NCBI RefSeq assembly: GCF_004027225.2
Contig: NC_044278.2
Span: 54,863,743 to 54,927,742, forward strand
DNA length: 64,000 nucleotides
DNA from: Strigops habroptila
Lineage: Eukaryota > Chordata > Aves > Psittaciformes > Psittacidae
Reading direction: 5' to 3'
In this document: piece by piece, positions 35,501-50,500 of the stretch
How the letters are laid out: each line of letters opens with the position of its first letter
Numbering within the stretch: position 1 is the stretch's first letter
Position numbers and translations under genes: made by a program
Notes under the pieces: generated by a model
Seen by the model: the letters and a program-made list of their open reading frames with translations, nothing else
Databases searched by the model: none
What the model was told of the DNA's origin: nothing

Positions 35501-38500
35501 AGTATTAAGCCAGACAGATATCTTAAATCATGACAACACAAAAAGGCAGAGAAGGGAACACGGAGGAGGAGGACAGAAATGAGTCTACAATACAAAAGGA
35601 AGAGGCAGAAATTTAGCGTTTACCTCTGGAATCCAGAGAGCACAGCTCACATGTGCCCACTTGGTCCCTGTCCTGGTAGCTTTCATGGCACCTCCTCTTT
35701 TGGGACACAGGAGGCACTGAGGATGTATTCCCAGGACGCAGGTGCGACACAGCCAGCTCCCTTCAGGTACTTTTAAGATTCCATAGCATGCCTTGGAGGA
35801 AAACATAAATATTGAGATCATATAAATATTGAAAGCAAAATATTGAGATCACTGTGCTGAAATGATTTCACACCACACATTAATATTCACACAGAAAGAA
35901 GCTTTCAAATAATAAAGGCACCATCTTGGCCTTTACTTACTCCTTCTCTAGCTTCTTTACTTTAAAATGAGTCAAGTGATCAAAGAGATAAGCAAGCAGC
36001 CTATAAAGCAAAGTTTTTCATGCTGGTTTCTTTTTAAGTGTGCTTGCATTATTTGTTTATGGTGTAAAACATACCCACTGTGACTGCACAACACCACTGG
36101 CATTAAGAACCTTCATCTTTGCTTTTAGAGATTTAAATTTCTGAAACAAAAACTGTAGCCATCTCTTTAAATTAGTTTCTGCATCTACTACTCTTTTAAA
36201 AATCACAATTTCTGACTGCTATTAACTTTACACTGTAACATAATTCTATTTAGATGTGATGGGATACGAGTGGCTTGACTGAAGACCATTTGCTGCAACC
36301 CTAAATTACCTTTGTGGTTACAGTTCTGTGAATTGTTTGTTACTTTAAATAGTTACATAATATCACAACAAAAATTACAGCATATACTGAAATTATGAGG
36401 TGCTGGGTTTTATGGCTATTTCCTGAGTACTGCACTTGAGACATTTCTCATTTTCCAAGGGGTTAAGTTTTCATTGGGTTGAGAATTAAAACCAAAAACA
36501 AAAAAACCGAATCAATCCGCTTTCTAATTCCAATTCCTAGCGGTTCTTAATGGCTAACTACATGTGTACCTAGACATATCCTGCTGTACATACATACACG
36601 CATACCAAGCTGAGTGTATCTAAAACCATTGGTGCCACTAAGGCCTAACTCCACTCAACTGCTCCAAATATAAACTCTGTCAAAAGGGTGGCTTTCAAAG
36701 GAAATCCCACCAATCCCACCACACTGTCTCTGAGAACAGTAGCATTGAAACACTCCATAGAACAGCATTAACTGCAACTAGTCTTTCAGATTCAAATCTG
36801 GTGTAAAATCCCCACACTTGACTTCCCAGCCTTCTGTTTATAAGATCTAAGTATTTAATATGAAGTGATACCATAAAACATTGCACATTTATGTCAGGCC
36901 TGTAGAGAGGTGGACTTTCCTGAATTAAATTCTGCAACACTGATTAGCCTTAAAGCTATTTTGATGTGACTGTTGTAAAACCCAACAGGGGGAGCTGTAA
37001 TCTAAATTTTACAAGTTCTTTTCTTTCTCTCTTATGTGGCACATTCCTACCAGCATTCTTTCTGTTACTAAAGCAGAAGTGACATTACACCTAAGATCAC
37101 ATTTAGGGGGTTAGAAATGGACTGAAACTATTTTCTAACTTAATCCAACTAATAAGCAGAGGAGGCCTGGACTACTAAACCAGTAATTTCACTATGTGTT
37201 TGAGCCAGCATGAGAGGGCACCATGAAGGAGGAAATTTCTCACACTCCCCCCCCCTCTTCAAACTGTGTGATGACAAACAGACCTGAGGCTATTTGGTGA
37301 ACCAGAGTCAATCCAGATTAAGAAACAAATGATTTTGTTGTTGTGGGTAGGATTAGCCTTAGCCCAGAAACACACTCCCCAGTTTGTTTCAGTCAGATCG
37401 AGCACAGGGAAGGGGCAGGAGCATGGAGGCAGCAGGCCATCAGATCAAGCTCAGCTGCTAGCAGGCAACCACAAGCCTCCTACTGCAAATTCATCATTAC
37501 TTTTGAACAGGCACCAGCAGAGGCTGAAGCAGGCAGCCCAGCTGCTGGCCATATTCCTGTCACTGGCCACATTACCGGCACTCAGGCTCACGTGGCTACT
37601 TCACACAGTGAATCAGATCAGGAAAGCAGCCAGGCTGGAAGCCAGCCCACTGCAAGCAGGAAGATGACAGCTCCTTTTTCAGCCAGGTATGTTTTCTGGG
37701 TATTACTTGCAGGTGGTACAAAAATACATTAAAAAACCTTCTTAGTCTCTTACCAATCTATAGCAAAAGCCCCTTCCAGAACAGGATGCACAGAAACTAC
37801 AGGATTCATATTCCTTTTTTGATTACAAGGATACCACTTCCTCACTATACTGAGCTCAGTCAGTGTAAAGTCTTGGCTACATCTGAAACATTATAAACGT
37901 GAGCAACATTCAGACTGAGAGCACAGTTACTGCAGCTGCTTATGCCTTCTAAAAAAGATCAGTCTGTTAAAGTGCCTACATGTGGTTTCAGATGGCTAAA
38001 TTTGGATAGCCCCTGTCTGACCAATTAACTAGTCAGTCAAGGAGGAAAAACCCCAGCTCCGAAACAAATGATTGTTAGATTCTTCACGAACAGGCAAGCT
38101 AGCACTTCCTGCCCTGTTTACCTTCAAAAGCAGGTTTAATAATAGGGGGAAAATTGTTTATGGTCACAGAGTACTTACAAGTCCCACGAACATTTAATAT
38201 CAGTTCAAATTCCACACTTGCCAACATCAACTAAGACCCCAAGACACTGTCAACAATTCTGCAGGCACTAACCTGATGGACACAGATATTACACTTGTCA
38301 CAAAACACCATGTCATTCCCATCTTCACTGTCAGGGGACCGGCACACATCACAGATGACATCTTCATCATATTCAATACCCAATCCTTCCTCAGTCTCAA
38401 TAGCGTGATTCATGTTCTCATGACAGTGCCGTTCCAACACTTCAATTGTTTTCTCCATTGTATTTTCATCCAGGGGCCCACATCCTGCAACACAGAATAG

Positions 38501-41500
38501 GGAAGGGGAATTAAAGGGCAGTCAGGTGCCTCTGACTGAGTCTGAGATGCAGGAAGAGAGAAGGATGACTTCTAGCAACTAAAGCAGTAGACAGAGCATC
38601 CTCTCCCATCACTCTCACTAAAACTAAAAAATGAATAAAAATAGAAAACCTTTTCTACTTACTGGCTAATTGCAGCATTATTTTATAAATAAGCGAAGAA
38701 CTACTACTGGAGTTAAAGTTTAAGTTGTACATAAACCACAAGACTGGCACCTTAAAGAAAACACAGCATAAGAGACAGACAGCAGTTGCTGTAACCGCTA
38801 ATTGCTCCCATACAACCCCTCCTTCACCTCCATCAATAAGAAACACAACATTTTGTTGTTGTTTTGGTGGGGTTTTGGGGTTTTTTTGGGGTGGTTGTTT
38901 TTTGTTTGTTTGTTTTTTGTTTTCTTGTGGGATTTTTTTTGCTTTTTGTTGATCCACTAATTAGGGTAAGCAGAACCACATAGAACGGATTTGCTATGAG
39001 ACTGGCTCTCAGCTTGCAGCTTCAGGACATACGCTGAATAAGAAACGCTACAATGTTCACAGCCACAAGGAAACTCCAAACTGCATCTTCTCAAAATCCT
39101 CGCTCAAAAATGCTGCTGCCCATAGTTCACTATTTACTCAGACCTTCAAAGGTTGGGATATTCATATGACATTGTTGTCAGAGGCTAACATTTTAACTGC
39201 TGGACTATGCACAAGAATAGGGCTACTAATTTTAATTCCTTGTCACAAACAATAAACAGGGAGATGGAAAAGATAAATGACTGCTGATACAAAGTATCTT
39301 CTGCTATCAAACTGTTCTCTCCAATGTTTGGCCATTTTTTCACTCCCTGAACAAAGAGAATTACAGAATTGTTCAGGCAGAAAGGACCTTCCAAGAGGGC
39401 CTAGTCCCTGGCTCCAAGCAGCCAGTGGTGAATCTAGACAATAATGTTGCTCAAGACACACCATCAGCCAGATCTTGGAAATGTGCATGGAAGGAGATCT
39501 GCCCCCCAGAAAAGCTTTTGCTACCAGTGTTCCTTTATGCCTGGGAAGCTTGTCCTTGCCTCTGCCTCTTAAATACATCCTTTGGCACTGGAGCTCAGTC
39601 ACGAGTTCCCTTCTTCAACAAGCTAGACTCCTGACATACTTACTTTTCTTCCTGAATGTCTAGATAGATCTCTCCTGTGCTTGGAGAAGACTGTCCTTAA
39701 AAGTCTTGCTAGCTCTCTTCAACAGTTCCAACTTCAGAGCTGCCTCCCAGATCCCACCTACCAGTTACCCACATAAGGAGAACCTGCTCTCCTGAAGTCC
39801 AGGGCCACAAGGCTACTTCCTCTTCTCACTTCCCTCAGGATCTCAGTCACCACAATTTCACAGCTACTGCAGCCAACACTGCCATCAATTAGCACATCCC
39901 TATAGGTTCTTCCTTGTTTGTGAACAGCAAATCCAAGGCATGCCAAATCTCTGCCTCTTTTCCCCACCTGTCCTTCCTAAAGGACCTGTAATCACCCATG
40001 GAAAAATGTCAGCCACACAGGCTATTCCAACAAAAGTCATCTATTCCAGTGATAATTCCAAGATTATTTTCCACAGCTCGCTTGCACTCGTAGCCCTCTA
40101 TACCCACCACTTGCATGGAAAAAAGTTTACTTAGCTGATTTTAAATGAGCTAACATGTGTGAAACTTAATTACTCTGTTAAGAACCCAGCATGCAAGCTC
40201 CTCAGAACTCTGAGTTTGCAGCAGCAGTATGTTCAAGTTTAAGAAATGGAAACATCTGCTTTTACTACGTAAAATTTTTTAACTTTTGAAGTCCTAAAAT
40301 TAATTCCATCTGGTGTGGGCTTCTCCTCTCCTGCCTCAGCCTGCAGAAGCTGCACATGATTTTGGATGTGAAGAAGTCTTTCAGCATAACAGGTAAAATA
40401 TAAATCACTAATAGATAAAGCAAGTAATTATTTTAAGCATTTCTACCTCCTGTTTTTCTTAGCCTTTTCATTCAACTCTTATTCAGCGATCTTTAAGAGC
40501 CCTCACACAGCAGACTACAACTCAAACAGCAGAAATTAACTGCTGCTTTTAAAATTAGAACATGTTGTAAAATTACCCATTTCTGTAAGCTCTTCATTTA
40601 GCTCCTGAAGCCAAAAGATGTCCATGTCATCCAAATCATAGCGACAGACAGATTCTGCCAGTTCCAAAATGTTGATGTAACCTGGTTCTGTGGGTTCTTG
40701 GCTGGAACAGTGGATGTATTTCCTGGGTCGTGTATACAGTACTTCTTTCACCTTTTCAGCTACAACCCTAGAGTGAAAGTAAAAACCAGAAATTGAGGGT
40801 TATAGCTTTTTAAGACCAATCCTTGAAAGATATGAAATATTTGCTAGAAGTGCAAAGAAACCTCGCGTTTCACAGATTTTAAACTAGCCAGTAAACATAG
40901 ACAGGCTAGGGAGACGGGAGTCTGTAAAAGTCATCTCTTCACACAGAATGTGCTAATGTTTGCTACGTACACAGAATCCTTCTTAAAATGTAAGCCTGTG
41001 CATATGATTTTGAATTTAACAAATGGTACTAGTGCAGTGATGCAAGTGTTTTTGAAACCCACAGAAAGTATAATGCACAAAACCCTGCTACAATCTTTGT
41101 TCTATATTCTTGTTAAACGATAGAAGGAAATCTTGCCAACTGATTTCTTGAAAATAGCAGCTTTTTCAAGAAAGCTTAATTTATTCTACTGCAGTGTGTG
41201 TGTACAAATGCTTGCTCTTCATTTGGGATAAACAGTCTACCCTTATTTTGTAAATGATTTTATCCATGTTACAAATGTATTATTTTTGTAATGTAAGAAC
41301 CATCCTGATGCCAAGCAAAAATGTAAAGGGGAAAAAACAGCTAAAAATCGTCCAGGAAGCAAAGGACAAAAATATTGCTGTTTTCAATCTTTCAATTATT
41401 TTAAGAGATAAAACTCGGCATTTGATCAGTAAACTAGCCGATGGAAATGGAAAAACTGACCTTAGCTAGATAAAGTCAATCTTTCCCTGACTTCAATGCA

Positions 41501-44500
41501 AGAGGATTTGCATGTGAAAGGAAGCCAGGGAGATACTGAATGGAACAGTGCCATGTGTGAGCAACTCTGCATGCTTTCTAGAGCTAACCTTCCACAGGAC
41601 ATGGAGAAAAGAAAAAGCTATGGGAAATACGGCAAGAGGAGTAAAGGAGCAGGCAGCAGTCAAACAGTATTCTACATAATTCTTACTGGGCAATGTGGGT
41701 TGTCAATGTTAGTACAAACAATGTTCTTCTGCCTCCTTCATCTTGCTTATTTTTTCCTCTCGTTCCCTTGTGAGCTTTTCTTTTCTCTGGTCCAGCCAAA
41801 TCTATAGCAATTTTTTTCTTCCAATGTAATACAGCTGGTATGAGATGCAATATATTTATTTTTAATAACCTGGTACTGACAATAGCCCCAGCAGAAATTA
41901 AATTATGCTGGCATCAGTGCTTTCACTGGACAATTCATTTATCTTTGTCTCAAAGACCATGCTGACAATAACATTTCTATGTTGAAACACACTGTTTCCG
42001 CCAGGAATAGTTGCAGGACTAGTGTTATGTTTTCCTAGTCTAAGGTTATTTATCTACCGAGATCACTGAGCTTCTACAATGCCAAGCAGCAACTTTTGGC
42101 AAGAAAAGGCAGAAAGAGTTAAGGCTTTGGCAATAATAACTAAAATTATATGAACGAGTAACTTCACTGGCTATCAGTACTACTGCATGCCTACTGCTCT
42201 GTATCATCATGCTTTATATGGAAGCCTTTCAAACAACATGTAAAAGATTTGGGTTTATTTTTAATTTATTAAACTCTCCATACTCAAATGAGAGAAAACT
42301 TTTTAATCCATAACACTGTGTGACTTAGGAGGAAAAAAAATTCCCTTTTTAAATTCACAATGTAGATGCTATAACAGTGTACAGACAGAACCAGATCTGA
42401 AGTGTCACAAATTGGTACTTGCTTGGTTTAAGAACATGCCTGAAGGCTGCTGCATTGGAGGTTTAAATATAACACCACAGAAAAGCTGACTGCATTTAGA
42501 CAACCTATTTTTGAGAGAGCATCTTCTCCAAGTTGATGTTTTGTGTTTTGTGTACATGATCTGCGTCTGATTGTCATTACCTGAGAGAAGGCTGTGGAAT
42601 AGTTTCTGGACTGGCTGGAACTTGAACCCCTTTCTCCCATTCTTGTTTCCATGTGTCCGCAAAGATATAATATTCATCAGGGTTAACATGGTGAGAATCT
42701 GGTAGTTTCATGGCACTAATGAGATCCTTGCGGAACACCTGCAAGAAACACCAGGGAAAAGAGTGGCTTGAGAAAGAGCACTGCACTGAACGAAGCAGTA
42801 GGTATTCTTCTTAATTTACACTGAAACAATGCATATACCTTGACAATTTTTTTAAAAGAGTACCAAGACACAAACAAACTTGAAATTACCTAGATTATTA
42901 GCTCAGTGTGTATCAGGTGCAGTATGACAAGAAGTTTATGCTAACTCAAAACCATGCTGCTGCCCAAAGGCTAATCAGACAGAAGGCGGCTGTTACAGGT
43001 GACCAGGAAGAGAGGAAAGGAGGCCTGCATCTGATTTAATATTCCTCACCATATCACTTTCAAACAGCTTATTTTACTTGCGGGTCACTAGACTTTACCC
43101 CAACTCAGATACAAGGTAACGTATCTTTTTCTTTCACCCAGTTTAGCTACTTTAAACTGTCATATTCACCATGGGCTACGAACGGTTGCCATGGCAAAAC
43201 TGATGTATAGGACTTGTTCATTTCTTAAAACCACTTGAAGTTTTACTGGTCAGGAATTCCGGCATCAAAGATGAACAGCTGCCTTTGCTGAAACACGCGA
43301 CCTTTGCTGCTCTGTGCCTGAAGCGCAGCAGTGCAGGCACAGTGATACAACCTCAGCATCCTTTGCAAACCTAGATGATGAAACACACCACCGTGAAATA
43401 AAGCAAGCCCATCAGTGACAAACCTCAGCCATAAGATTCAGCTCTTGGCTCAAGAGGATTAAGTTTCTACAAGCATACAAACACGATTATCAGCCATCTC
43501 AAAGCTTACTTAATGTCAGTGTCTATCAAATACAGGTGCATACAATTCAAATAAAGAGCATATGCACCCTTTGTGGGTTGTTTCTTTTCTCTACTGCTAC
43601 ACTGCACCAGCAAAACAGGGACTATGGCTTAGTGTTAGGGAGACATCACAACTAATTAGCTCTATTATCATAACTAGAAATCAAATCCTCAAAGGGCAAT
43701 AAAATGAAATGGAAAATATCCCTGCAATAAGCTGTGGTAGGTTGAACTCTCTTCTTACTAATTCAGTTTTATAGCCAGAAGAGTAATAAAGTATCTGAGA
43801 GCCAAGTATCTTTGTGTACCCTTTTCAATTTGACAGCACCAGACCGGTTATGCATACTGCAAAAATTCTCAGCTGCTCTTGGAAATCATCAAGAAAACAT
43901 TATTAAAAAAGGCTCTATGCTAAAAACAGGTATTGAAATAGGCTGCCAATGACCTGGAACATTGGTGTTACTTCATTCTGTCCTAAAAGCACATCTCACA
44001 TGGACTGCTGGGAGAACAAACTGACCAAGGGAATTCAAAACCACAGACTCAAGGCTCTCTTATTTGCAGCTTGCTTTGGTTCAGTCCAGACTGTTCGCTG
44101 TTGTCTTCTGTGTAAAACCTCAGGTCCTCAGGTACCTAACAGGGCTGTATTAAAATCTGAATGACAGAAGTGAAAGCAATAAGGCTGCAAGCATCCATTT
44201 GTTCCAAGCAGTATGTGCACACACCAAAACTAAAGTGTAAAATGATTTATGCCACTTAAAAGGCATTTTCGTTTTCTGCATTACAGGTACAGAACCAGGA
44301 TTATGGTGTTTCTCATTGTTTGGAACAATTCCAAAAAACTCCAGAAAGAAAAAATAATTCAATAAATAAGTGCAATGACTAGTTTAATTATCAGAAAAGA
44401 TATTTCTCAAACCTTATCTGAGGTAAGTGCTTTACAAACTGCCTTTTAAGCTGTAACAGAATTCAGAAGTAGAGTGCTTCATATCAAGCCCACTTTTTTA

Positions 44501-47500
44501 AACACTAGATGAAAAATGCTATTAAAGGCATCAGTATTCTAACTACATTGCTTAGCAGCAAATTCATCTTCTGATCATCCATTATGTATGCGAACTGTAT
44601 CATCTCTATTTTTAGAGTACAAATCTGCTGGAACATGGACTTTTTTTTTGTTGCTTTTTTGACTGTTGTACAGTACTGACCACACCATCACCGCACCACA
44701 ATATTAAGTTCTCTGCTTCAGGTTTCTAAAATTTACACTAGAGGTACCACTGAAGGTCAAAGATTTAACCAATATAAATACAACTGATGGAACCTTAAGG
44801 AATGCCAAAACTTGACCAAGACTTCCTAAAAATTGCCTACCCGTGATGAGTGCAGTTGAGCATTTCCTGCAGACGCCTGGAATCACTACGATGTCTAGCT
44901 CTCATCATTGTTCATTGCTTCACGTATGGCCAAGCCGGGTCTTCCAACAGTAAAATACTCTCAGAGGACAACGTATGGGAACACTCACTCCGCACTTCCT
45001 TTCTCGTGGAAGTAACCCAAAACACCCAGGAGACTCAAGGAGAGTTTTCCGACAAATTAAGTATACTTTATTTTAGCAGTCAGCCTCAAGGCTATGAACT
45101 AAGCCAACTCAACAAAGAGCAGACACACACCTTCAGGACTTAGCCGGCTTTTCCTTGAGGCTGCTCCTTTTTGGACACTTATTTGAAAAACCATGCAGCT
45201 CCTTTACTAACTGTATCCATAAAGCAACAGCTAGTCCACTCCACAGCACATGCTCTTCTCTTGGCAAGGACCACCTTCACTTCCACAGCTAGCCCATGAA
45301 GTGTGGCTGTCATCTTTCAGTCACCCAACAGCAGTTCTATTTCTTATCACACATAAAACACAACCCTTCAACATTATTCCAACATCATCCATATTGAGAA
45401 AACCTGAAAAATGAGTATGCCACATCTAGGCTATAGTAAAGCACTCCCATACAGACATACTCAAGAGTAGGCTCAGCTAGTGCCGCATGTCTTTACCACA
45501 ATAGAGAAGGGCTTTGCAGAGCTGGGCTACAACCAGCTGCAGCCAGCAGAGCCAGGTCTGTATGTACACACAGAGATGGGGAACTCCACACCACTGTAAG
45601 TGCTCACAGAGGTTACTGTCTGACAGTGGGGTTTTTTTAAGAAATATTTTTAGTAATTGAAAACATGAAAGAAGAGATGAGGTTTAGCCCTGCTTTCCAT
45701 GCACGGCTGCTCAGTCTGACCAATTTCATTTTGCTGCCAGGAATTTTTAGTTTCAGCTGAAAACGGTGCAGTGCTCTGAGTGAATGACGTTAGTGAAAAA
45801 TGTGTTTGCTTACATCATCATCAGCAGCAGCATCACCATTTTGCAGAGAAACTCCAACAATTATTTAATGCTTTAGAGCTGGGACTTAAATCTAGTAGAG
45901 GAAACCTCATTCTTTGGTCAAGATCAGCTTTTTGCTCTGCAGTAGAAGCCTGCCTGGATTTGCTGAGGCAATGAGAACTTCTTAGTCACCTCCGCAGAGA
46001 TGCGCTGCTGTCTCTGAAGCCTTTAAAAGCTAAATTCTACAAAAATTCTCAAGAAATAAGGATGCTCTGCTCCCCCACGGCACTAACATACCAAGCAACA
46101 GTGATACCATGGAGCTGTGGAAGGAAAGATATGGTTCATATGTTTTATTTGTTTTTCAGACATCCGAGTCCTATTTGGAAATTATGTTAGAAGATTATGT
46201 CCAAGGAAAATTAACTTCTTAGAATCCATTTATAAATGCTTCACCAAAAGCTGTCTATAACTTTAATTCAAACTCCTCCTGGAAGCATTCTATGAAAATT
46301 CTGTATGTAATCTTCCTCACAGGACCTTCCTGTGCTTACTCTGTGAATAAATCAAGCCTATGAAACAAAGAACACTATTTTGTGTGAAGTATCCTTATCC
46401 ACTAAAGATATCAGGGAGGATACAAGTAATGCTACAGAGGATTACAGGAAAATATTAGCACCACAGACAGAGTGGGTCTTGACAATACAACAGCCTTCTA
46501 CAAGCCCCATTTTCACTGAACAATTCCAACATCAGATCTGCATAGACTGTCAGGCACCATTTGTTCATGGCCATTGCAAACCTAAAACCACAGTGAAAAA
46601 ACAAAGAAGAAAACAAACAAAAAAGTTAAATTCCTTTTCCAAGACCCCTCTGCAGGCTACCACTGAAGCTGACTGATGCCATTGCTCATTCGCCTTGTCT
46701 TGCCCAAATGAACATGTAAGGGAAAACAATGGAAAAAAAACAGAAGAAAGCCAGTATTTCTTCTTTTGACACACTGAGCTTTTGGGTACTTACAAACCCC
46801 CAGGGGTAAGCTGCTTGTCACAGGTGCCCAGGCCATGACTAGGAACCATACCTCAAAGTTTTAAGTGAATTATGGGTTAACTGCTCTGTTGCTACAATCC
46901 AAGTGGGATTTCTGCTGGATTGCACCTAATTGCTTCAGCCCCAAGGCTTCCCCTGTGCCCGGCAAAGCCCCAAGCACGACAGTCACATCTAGCTTCTGTT
47001 CCTTGCGCCCACTGTTTAGACAGTCAGAAGAATCACTGCTCCAGAAACAGAACCATGATTTTTAAAAGGCAAGAGAGAACTACTATGTCCCCTCCTGTCC
47101 CCCTACAAGAGCATATCCTCAGGAATTTTTTTTACAGAAAACAGTATGGAATATCCTCTCTAAGCAGAGAAAGCTGAAACAGCCAATTATTTTCTTGGAT
47201 TTTTAGTCACCTTAACAACCCATCATAAAGGCCAACTTGGAAATGCCAGGTGCCAAAACACGGATAAACTACACAAGAGTTTTTCATCATCTTTGGGGTC
47301 AAATAACCTCTATTCCCCTTTGAAAGGATATAGTAACTTTTTTATTCCCATAAGCATTACACCTTATTTCACTCTTGTAGCTCTCAAGTACAATACCCTC
47401 AACAAAATCTACCACACTTATAAAGCAGTTTATACCTAAAATTAGCTCAATATATTAATAATGAAACAAAAGCCAAATTGTAATTTGAGCCATTACAAAT

Positions 47501-50500
47501 GCAAATAGCAACATATTATCCAAGCATAGTTTAATCTCTGTATAGATGTTTCAGAGTATGTGCAAAAGACCACCCATTTACAGACGATGAAGTACTAAGG
47601 ACAAAATCTGGTGGGCTCATCCTGGAAAGGTAGAATTTCTCTCATTAGTAGATTGCAATCTGGGCATGAAGTTTCTGAATAAAGGCAACTTATTATAAAA
47701 GGAGCCTGAAGACTTGAGACAGGTCTTTTTTTGTTTGGTTGGTGGGTTTTTGGTAGTAAAGTGAAAAAAACACAACATAATTTCAACATGGAAGCGACGG
47801 TACAGTTCCAGGCGTGTATACTGACTGGACTGAAAAACTTCATGTTAAAAAAAAGCTGGGGCAGACAGGAATAAGAGTAGCATAAAATCTGTAGTTCTCA
47901 AAACATCCACACACTTTGGACACACATTGCAGTAAATCATAATGTGGAACCCCTACTCCCTAAAACCATTTTTATGGATTATCCAGGACTCAAACAACTG
48001 AAATGTTGTACTTGTCTTTTAAGTAGCCATGAATCTTCCTAAGCTCTTTTACAAGCATGTATAGGAAAAGCCAGGAAATTGGATACTAAATCAACCCTAC
48101 CTAACAGCATGTCTCTGACAGTATCTCATGAGCCAGAAGAATGTGCAAGAACACGTCAAGTTTCCTTCTGGTTGCTCATCAGACATAAGCTTCAGATTTT
48201 GGGATTAATCCGAACAATCAGGTTTTTTTAAGTGGTATTAATTTATACAGATATTTACAAAAATCTGTGCTCGTTATCATCTGCCCCATTCCTTTTTTAA
48301 TCTTGTTTAATTCTCAGTCTCAACAACTTCCTGTAGCAGATGAGCTCCACAGTCTAATTACATGATGCATGGAAAAGCATATCCTTTTAATTGCTACAGA
48401 TTTCCTAACTTTTGGCCCCATTCACCACCCCCTCAGCCCCTCCCAGCTTTCCTCCCCAGTTCTTCCATCACAAGGACAAGCACAACTGAAGCTCTAGCTC
48501 TGCTGTTTCCAAATCATTCACACTTTACTCTTACACCTGCTCATTCACTTCCAAAGGTAAAATAGCTCAGCCTTTTCATAAGCAAGCTCTTCCATGTGCT
48601 TATGCATTTGGGTCTTCCCTTGCTAAAGAGACCAAATAGCCTGAGACAGTATCTGAAAGCATAGAAATAACCAATGAGGTTGCACCTCTGACATACATGG
48701 AAGTATTGTAAAATATATATATATTTTTTAAAATCATAACCTAAGCAGGTTAAAGAGCAGCTCATTGAAATACATAAGCTGTGTTTACCAGAGGTCTTGA
48801 GAAGCCTGCACAGATGTCCAAGTTAATTCAGAATTTTCTAAGGTATGCATGAGCATAAAGGTAACAGCCCCCTCTTCTATTATGTGTGGTACATGCAGAG
48901 CAATATGATTTAACCACATTGTCCATTCATACACAGAACAAAACCAGCCACTTTCAAACTGCAAAAAGAATCCATTTTCTGCCGAGAGTCTAGTCTTACA
49001 GGGTGCTCCTCAGGATCAAGACCTACGATTTATGTGGCAGTTAAATGCCACTAAAGAAAGTTTCACATAGCCAAGTAATGAAAGCAGACCATTTACTTGT
49101 AGAAGACAAGCCATATTTCACATAACACAGCTGTCGCTATCAGCAATGAGAGATTAAAAACTACTATTGCCAAGAAATTGAAAAGCCTATTTGCAAAGAA
49201 AGGTAAAATACTACCATCTTATATGAGAAGGTTAAAAAAAGGCACAAAGCTAACTTAACTCCTTTACAGTTTCAAAAGGAGAGAGAGCTGAAATATATAT
49301 ACATATGTTTTTATATATGTATAATAGAAGCTTGAGCGTCAAGTATAATACAGATCTCTTAGGCTCTTTTGTGATCCCAGTAGCCTAAGGGAAAATAAAC
49401 GGCCACATTCATTCCGGACAGTCCAGCTAATAGGTTTTCCCTGAAAAAATGCCATCATTTTTTTCTGCAGCTTCCATGGAGACAGGAAGCTGCAAACTAC
49501 AGGCTTCATGCTGAGCCAGACATCCAAATGCCTGCTACCCTGCTACTCCCATACAGCCTACTGCTCAGGCCTGCAAGCCCCTCCTGTCTATGTTTAAATC
49601 CCTAAGGAGCAACACCACAAATGGCATATAGCCAACATCATCATAAAGGTCTGAAAAACTGTTATGACTTACACTACTGAAGTACCTGCAGCCTTAACAC
49701 AATTTATTTATTCAAAGCAAATGCTAAAGCTAATCAGATAGCAGAATTTTTAAGTCACCGTTTCAGTAGTTTGTGATAGACTGTAATAATCCAGAAGGGG
49801 AGCACTGAGAAAGAGCCACAGTCCTGCTTTTGAAATTACATAGAGAAACACCATGGTCTGAAGAAGCATCGTCACAGGCTTGCCTTGTTCTCACCTTCTC
49901 CTCCAAGGAGGAGCATGGAGTAAGCAAAACCCAGATCCAACCCAGTAACATCCCTTCTGCACTGATGTAAGCCCCTGGGGTAAGTCGGGCTCTGGGAATG
50001 GACTCTGACATGTGCATTCTGATACTGAGCCCTTCCGCCCTGAAGAAACACCAGGCAACCTCTCCATGGCTCCACTGAGGCCATCCCACGCCTGTCTCAA
50101 TAGTGAATCACCTGGGAGGCAGTTCAAGGCAGAGCTCTTCTCAACTGCAGCCATTCATCTTTTTTTAGAGATGACCACAGAGGACCATGGCATGTACAGA
50201 CAAGTCCTGTGAAGCAACCTGCAGATACACTAACTTGCTTGTTGGTCACAGTACCCAAACCAAGCTTCTATTTGGAAAGAGAACCCAGGTACTTGGGCTG
50301 GGCTGAAGATGATCAAAGAAGTGGAAAAAATCCTATGTATTGACACGCAATCTAACTGAGAAAGCCAGGCTTACTGGCATGAAAGAAAAATTAATGTATG
50401 AAGACCATGAGCAAAAATATTCCCAAACATCTATTTATAGCTTTGACCTTCTAGATTTTCTGCATCACTAACTCAAGAAACAGCCTGCTGCCTGGCAAGC

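Larger units (their letters stand above)
29830..35623 (-). other. JADE3: JADE3 intron between coding exons 6 and 7
   Basis: About 5.8 kb. Contains a CR1 fragment at 33126-33455, T-rich simple sequence at 34390-34480 and two A/C-rich tracts at 35055-35124 and 35178-35251. Confidence 0.8.
38485..40576 (-). other. JADE3: JADE3 intron between coding exons 4 and 5
   Basis: About 2.1 kb. Contains the G/T-rich tract at 38851-38949 and an old CR1-like region at about 39356-40000. Confidence 0.8.

Noticed and set aside
37329-37732. Two overlapping plus-strand frames of 112 and 129 codons
   Set aside because: Intronic, overlapping each other and antisense to JADE3, with alanine/serine/glutamine-rich low-information content.
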